Shown: piece by piece, positions 60,498 through 64,000 of the stretch | Numbering within the stretch: position 1 is the first letter of the stretch | Layout: each line of letters opens with the position of its first letter | Source of the DNA: JAIBJN01 sp035762005 | GTDB lineage: Bacteria > Actinomycetota > Thermoleophilia > Gaiellales > Gaiellaceae | Assembly: GCA_035762005.1 (NCBI GenBank) | Contig: DASTQA010000024.1 | Location: 1-64,000, forward strand | Length of the DNA stretch: 64,000 nucleotides | Reading direction: 5' to 3' | Notes under the pieces: generated by a model | What the model was told of the DNA's origin: nothing | The model's input: the letters and a program-made list of their open reading frames with translations, nothing else | The model's database searches: none | Translations under genes and position numbers: made by a program

Positions 60498-60673
60498 ACC
60501 ACGGAAAGGAGGTGGTCCGATTTTGAATAGCGACAGTTCGGGCAGTGGAGGTAGACGCAGGTAGGGGCGTGTCCCCAGACCTACGGGGAATCGCCTAGCC
60601 AGCGTGGGGGACACCCAGCGCCCCTGCTAATCCAGGCGATCTACCGACGGGGGGCCCGACAGGGCCCCCCGTC
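60498..60673 (+). ncRNA. Stand-alone structured RNA with SD hairpin, 13-codon ORF, pseudoknot and terminator
   Basis: A TATCAT -10 box (60486-60491) predicts a transcript from about A60498. It opens with hairpin ACCAC/GTGGT (60498-60516) whose loop shows GGAAAGGAG, an exposed ribosome-binding site. A possible TTG at 60523 (10 bases after AGGAGG) begins a 13-codon ORF ending RRR at TAG 60562-60564. The rest folds into GGGGC/GCCCC (60564-60568 with 60620-60624) and GTGTCCCC/GGGGACAC (60569-60576 with 60607-60614). ATCGCCT in that loop (60590-60596) pairs with AGGCGAT outside (60634-60640), a pseudoknot. A 12-bp terminator follows. No downstream plus-strand gene, so it is not a leader. I cannot assign it to a known family. 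Confidence 0.62.
60646..60673. terminator. Strong hairpin terminator
   Basis: Perfect 12-bp stem GACGGGGGGCCC / GGGCCCCCCGTC with a GACA loop. It closes the structured RNA and could also end the convergent NDUFA9-like gene. Confidence 0.75.
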
Positions 60674-60686
60674 TCGTCCTCCGGGG

Positions 60687-61571
60687 TCAGCCGGCGGCCC
60701 GCCGGATCTGCTCGTCGAGGCCGATCGGGGTGATGCCGAAGGTCTCGATCGCGGGCTGCACGTCGACGACGTTGTCCCCCTCGTCGAGCATGGCGATCGC
60801 GTCGGGCGCCCCCCGGAAGGGGGGCAGGACGGCCCCGACGGCGGCTCCCGCCTTGAGAAGGGCCGGCGGGACGACGAACGCGAGGCGGCGCTTCCCGAGG
60901 AGCCTGCGGATCCGCTCGTGGAGCTCGGACCACGTGACGCGGTCGGGGCCGCCGAGCCCGAACGTGCGGTTCGTCGCCGCGGGCTCCCTCAGCCCGGCGG
61001 CGAAGAACGCGGCCACGTCGTCGACCCAGATCGGCTGCATCCGGTGCCGGCCGAGCACCGGCGTCACCGGCGAGAGCCGGGCGATCCTGAGCTGTTGCGG
61101 CAGGAGGCCGCCGTCGCGGCCGAAGACGAAGCTCGGCCTGAAGACGACGTGCTCGAGGCCGGAGCCGGCCACCGCCTGCTCCATCGCCCACTTGCCCGCG
61201 TAGTAGGGCGCGACGGTCGTCGTCTCCTCGCTCGCTCCGTTGGCGCTCATGAGCACGAAGCGCGTGGCGCCCGCCTCCTTCGCCGCGGCGACGAGGTCCC
61301 GGGTCCCCTGCGTCATCACGCGCTCGATCGCCGCCGGGGACGAGAAGGGCGGGAGCGCGACGAGATGGACGACGGACTCGCACCCCTCGACGGCCCGGCG
61401 CAGGCTCTCCGCGTCGGTCACGTCCCCTGGGACGACCTCGCATCCCCACGCGCGGAGCTGCTCCTGCTTCTCGGGCCGGCGGGCGAGCACGCGGACGGCC
61501 CCGCCCTCGGCGCGGAGCGCGTGCACGACCTTCGTCCCGACGAAGCCGGTGCCCCCGGTGACGAGGATCAC
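60687..61571 (-). CDS. NDUFA9-like atypical SDR / NAD(P)-dependent epimerase-like protein
   Basis: 294 aa from GTG 61571. Rossmann motif VTGGTGFVGTKVV, then MSANGASE and a YYAGKWAME segment in the catalytic position, and VFRPSFVFGRDGG typical of the complex I NDUFA9-like SDR group. Bacterial members are often quinone- or envelope-related with unknown substrate. It overlaps the dcd stop by four bases and is probably transcribed with dcd. Confidence 0.85.
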   Translation of the reverse strand: MILVTGGTGFVGTKVVHALRAEGGAVRVLARRPEKQEQLRAWGCEVVPGDVTDAESLRRAVEGCESVVHLVALPPFSSPAAIERVMTQGTRDLVAAAKEAGATRFVLMSANGASEETTTVAPYYAGKWAMEQAVAGSGLEHVVFRPSFVFGRDGGLLPQQLRIARLSPVTPVLGRHRMQPIWVDDVAAFFAAGLREPAATNRTFGLGGPDRVTWSELHERIRRLLGKRRLAFVVPPALLKAGAAVGAVLPPFRGAPDAIAMLDEGDNVVDVQPAIETFGITPIGLDEQIRRAAG

Positions 61572-62167
61572 GCCCGCCCGTCCTTCGCGGTGCCCTGTCC
61601 CGCCGGCTCGAAGTTGCGCCAGTACCGGCTCGGCGTGGGACCCTGCTGTCCCTGGTACTTCGAGCCGATGGCGCCGGTCCCGTAGGGCGTCTCGGCCGGC
61701 TCGGTCAGCTGGACGAAGGAGAGCTGGCCGATCTTCATCCGGTAGTAGATCGTGATCGGGAGGTTGGCGACGTTCGAGAGCTCGAGCGTCACGTGGCCGT
61801 CCCAGCCGGGGTCGATGAAGCCGGCGGTCGAGTGGATGAGGAGCCCGAGCCGTCCGAGCGAGCTCTTGCCCTCCAGGCGCGCGACGAGGTCGTCCGGGAG
61901 CGTGATCCGCTCGAGCGTCGAGCCGAGCACGAACTCGCCCGGGTGGAGGATGAACGCCTCGTCCTCGGCCACCGTCACGAGCGACGTGAGGTCCTCCATG
62001 GGCTGCTTGACGTCGATGAACGGGTAGCGCGCGTTGTTGAAGACCCGGAAGAGGCGGTCGACGCGGACGTCGACGCTCGAGGGCTGGAGGAGCTCGTCGT
62101 CGTACGGCTCGATCCCGATCCGGCCCTCGTCGAGCAGCCGGCGGATCGTTCGGTCGGAGAGGACCAT
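61568..62167 (-). CDS. dcd: dCTP deaminase
   Basis: 199 aa from ATG 62167. The family signature HPGEFVLGSTLERITLP, ARLEGKSSLGRLGL and HSTAGFIDPGWDGHVTLELSN includes the catalytic Glu and the substrate-binding Arg/Ser. It forms dUTP (or dUMP in bifunctional members) from dCTP for thymidylate synthesis; which form cannot be told here. Its promoter shares the palindromic TATA core with the divergent aminotransferase gene. Confidence 0.94.
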   Translation of the reverse strand: MVLSDRTIRRLLDEGRIGIEPYDDELLQPSSVDVRVDRLFRVFNNARYPFIDVKQPMEDLTSLVTVAEDEAFILHPGEFVLGSTLERITLPDDLVARLEGKSSLGRLGLLIHSTAGFIDPGWDGHVTLELSNVANLPITIYYRMKIGQLSFVQLTEPAETPYGTGAIGSKYQGQQGPTPSRYWRNFEPAGQGTAKDGRA

Positions 62168-62181
62168 GCGGACCGCCAATC

Positions 62182-62187
62182 TATAAG
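62182..62187. promoter_or_regulatory. Shared -10 region of divergent dcd and aminotransferase promoters
   Basis: CTATAAG on the plus strand and TATAGATT on the minus strand overlap in the 28-base gap between start codons 62167 and 62196. The two promoters therefore probably compete. No Shine-Dalgarno is visible for either gene. Confidence 0.45.
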
Positions 62188-62195
62188 CTCCCGGC

Positions 62196-63479
62196 GTGGC
62201 CACGACCAGGACGATCGAGATCGGGACGGACATCCCGGGGCCCCGCAGCCGGGAGATCCTGGCCCGCCAGGAGCGGGCCGTGGCGGCGCCGCTCTCGGTG
62301 TACCTCCCCCTCGTGATCGCGGAGGCGCAGGGCGCCACCGTGACGGACGTGGACGGCAACCGGTTCGTCGACTTCGCCGGCGGCGTCGGCTGCATGAACG
62401 TCGGCCACTCGCACCCGCGGGTCGTCGAGGCGATCCGCGAGCAGGCCGAGCGCTTCACCCACACCGACTTCACGATCGTCCCCTACGAGAACTACGTCGC
62501 CCTCGCCGAGCGGCTCGCCGAGCTCGCCCCCATCTCGGGCGACCTCAGGGCCGCGTTCTTCAACTCGGGCGCGGAGGCGATCGAGAATGCGGTCAAGTTC
62601 GCGCGCTCGTACACGAAGCGGCCGGCCGTGATCGCCTTCGAGGGCGGCTTCCACGGGCGCACGCTCCTGGCCCTGAGCCTGACGTCCAAGACCCACCCCT
62701 ACAAGGCGGGGCTGGGGCCGTTCGCGCCGGAGACCTACCGGATCCCGTTCGACGACCCGGCCGCGCTCGAGTGGGCGTTCAAGACCCGGGTGGCGGCCGA
62801 GGACGTGGCGGCGATCGTCTTCGAGCCCGTGCAGGGCGAGAGCGGCTTCATCGTCCCCTCGCAGGAGTTCGTCGCCGGCCTGCGGCGCCTCTGCGACGAG
62901 CACGGCATCGTCCTCGTCGCGGACGAGGTCCAGACCGGCTTCTGCCGCACGGGCCGGGTCTTCGCCATGGAGCACTTCGGGGTCGAGCCCGACCTGATGA
63001 CGGTCGCCAAGTCGCTCGCCGCCGGTCTTCCTCTCTCCGGCGTCGTCGGCCGGGCGCCGATCATGGACGCCCCCGGCGACAGCGCCGTCGGCGGAACGTA
63101 CGTCGGCAACCCGGTCGCGATCGCCGCCGCCCACGCGGTGCTCGACGTCATCGCGGAGGAGCGGCTCTCCGAGCGGGCGGAGGCGATCGGGGAGACCGTG
63201 CGGGCCCGGATGGAGAGCTGGCGCGACGGCTTCGACGCCGTCGCCGACGTGCGCGGGCTCGGCGCGATGCTCGCGATCGCGCTCGCCCGGAACGGGCAGC
63301 CGGACGCCGGCCTGGCAAGCGCCGTGGCCGAGGAGGCGTCCCGCCGCGGGCTCCTGCTCCTCAAGGCCGGCGTCGACTCCAACTGCATCCGCGTGCTGGT
63401 GCCGCTCGTCATCTCGGACGCCGAGCTCGACGAAGCGCTCGGCGTGTGGGAGGAGGCTCTGCAAGAGGCGCTTCCCTAG
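62196..63479 (+). CDS. gabT: Class III PLP aminotransferase, 4-aminobutyrate aminotransferase-like
   Basis: 427 aa from GTG 62196. FVDFAGGVGCMNVGHSHP, FNSGAEAIENAVKFAR, FEPVQGESGFIVP and VADEVQTGFCRTG are class III signatures; Lys272 in TVAKSLAAGLPLSGVV binds PLP. The set best fits GABA/5-aminovalerate aminotransferases; ornithine or related omega-amino acids cannot be excluded. Confidence 0.9.
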   Translation: MATTRTIEIGTDIPGPRSREILARQERAVAAPLSVYLPLVIAEAQGATVTDVDGNRFVDFAGGVGCMNVGHSHPRVVEAIREQAERFTHTDFTIVPYENYVALAERLAELAPISGDLRAAFFNSGAEAIENAVKFARSYTKRPAVIAFEGGFHGRTLLALSLTSKTHPYKAGLGPFAPETYRIPFDDPAALEWAFKTRVAAEDVAAIVFEPVQGESGFIVPSQEFVAGLRRLCDEHGIVLVADEVQTGFCRTGRVFAMEHFGVEPDLMTVAKSLAAGLPLSGVVGRAPIMDAPGDSAVGGTYVGNPVAIAAAHAVLDVIAEERLSERAEAIGETVRARMESWRDGFDAVADVRGLGAMLAIALARNGQPDAGLASAVAEEASRRGLLLLKAGVDSNCIRVLVPLVISDAELDEALGVWEEALQEALP

Positions 63480-63511
63480 CCGCGGCACCTGCGCGGCGGG
63501 GGCGAGAGGTC

Positions 63512-64000
63512 GTGAAGGTCGGAGACCTGATCGCCGACCGGTACGAGCTCGAGGAGCTCGTCGGCTCGGGCGGCATGGCGAGCGTCTACCGGGCGCACGA
63601 CCGGGTGCTCGAGCGCCGCGTGGCGATCAAGGTGCTCCACGAGCACTTCTCGCACGACCCCGAGTACGTCGAGCGCTTCCGCCGCGAGGCCCGCGCCATC
63701 GCCCGCCTCGCGCACCCGAACGTCGTCACGGTCATCGACCGCGGCGACTGGGAGGGCTGCCAGTTCATCGTCTTCGAGCACGTCGAGGGGGAGACGCTCA
63801 AGTCGCTCGTGAGCCGTGAGGGCCCCTTGCCCGTGCGCCGGGCGCTCGAGCTCGCGCACCAGATCGGGCGGGCGCTCGCCTTCGCGCACGAGCTCGAGAT
63901 CGTCCACCGCGACGTGAAGCCACAGAACGTCCTCGTGGACGCGGACGGGACGGCGAAGGTCGGCGACTTCGGGATCGCGAGGGAGCTCGACGCGGACGAC
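63512..64000 (+). CDS. PknB-like serine/threonine protein kinase, N-terminal part (partial at right edge)
   Basis: GTG 63512; 163 codons are visible and the frame is still open. Gly-rich loop VGSGGMASVYRAHD, catalytic Lys in VAIKVL, VHRDVKPQNVL and GDFGIARE are all intact, so it is an active Hanks-type kinase. PknB-family proteins usually continue with a membrane helix and PASTA domains, which would lie beyond the window. GAGAGG precedes the start. Confidence 0.93.
   Translation, partial: MKVGDLIADRYELEELVGSGGMASVYRAHDRVLERRVAIKVLHEHFSHDPEYVERFRREARAIARLAHPNVVTVIDRGDWEGCQFIVFEHVEGETLKSLVSREGPLPVRRALELAHQIGRALAFAHELEIVHRDVKPQNVLVDADGTAKVGDFGIARELDADD

Noticed and set aside
60490..60564. 24-codon ORF from ATG 60490
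   Set aside because: The ATG overlaps the -10 box TATCAT and would not be in the transcript; the binding site lies inside this ORF, so a TTG at 60523 is the only plausible start.

Overview
The window is a continuous, very GC-rich, gene-dense bacterial chromosome segment: about 72 protein genes, almost no gaps over 200 bases, many GTG and a few TTG starts, and 4-base start/stop overlaps. The gene set (LLM-class flavin oxidoreductase next to a trehalose-synthase-like GH13 enzyme, caa3-type oxidase with a cytochrome c domain fused to subunit II, DUF6458, SufBCDSU, TatAC, PadR and MMPL proteins) points to Actinobacteria, most likely class Thermoleophilia (Gaiellales or Solirubrobacterales). That placement is inference from gene content. 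There is no rRNA, intact tRNA, CRISPR array or transposase.

Layout. 1-750: tail of a Rieske oxygenase gene, then a 42-base 3' fragment of tRNA-Lys(CTT), a probable integration scar. 789-7482: sulfatase-type membrane enzyme, LLM oxidoreductase plus GH13 pair, a frameshifted membrane protein, and a TolB-like propeller. 7579-20661: a stress/dormancy-type cluster with a GAF-GAF histidine kinase and NarL-type regulator, four UspA proteins, an Hsp20, a GNAT/acyl-CoA synthetase fusion, a CtpE-like P-type ATPase, an FNT channel, an FAD oxidoreductase and a pair of uncharacterised paralogues. Three divergent promoters in this cluster carry related 15-base dyads (core TGCGGGTTTTCCGCA), so the cluster may be one regulon run by the local two-component pair. 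20720-33410: holin-like and DUF4389 membrane proteins, a diguanylate cyclase, a double-ATPase ABC system with a giant FtsX-type permease, two LysR regulators, a PQQ-type sugar dehydrogenase and an ECF sigma operon.

33531-42603: transport and membrane proteins (MMPL, ArsB/NhaD-type, CaCA, NhaP), an SDR enzyme, a CBS protein and two tiny membrane proteins. 42708-48339: a caa3 cytochrome oxidase operon with two unusual Usp-like genes and a cytochrome c lipoprotein. 48345-51923: minus-strand run tatA-tatC-amidohydrolase-TPR-STAS. 52041-59842: a SUF iron-sulfur cluster operon (sufC, sufB, sufD, sufS, sufU, Rieske ferredoxin) interrupted by VOC, methyltransferase, cupin and PadR genes. 59849-64000: O-methyltransferase, a compact structured RNA, an NDUFA9-like protein, dCTP deaminase, a class III aminotransferase and the start of a PknB-like kinase.

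The most unusual item is the stand-alone structured RNA at about 60498-60673: its own -10 box, a hairpin presenting a Shine-Dalgarno sequence, a possible 13-codon ORF, a pseudoknot and a strong terminator. Next come the shared dyads of the stress cluster, the Usp-like domain fused to a subunit-IV-like membrane hairpin in the oxidase operon, and the tRNA scar.
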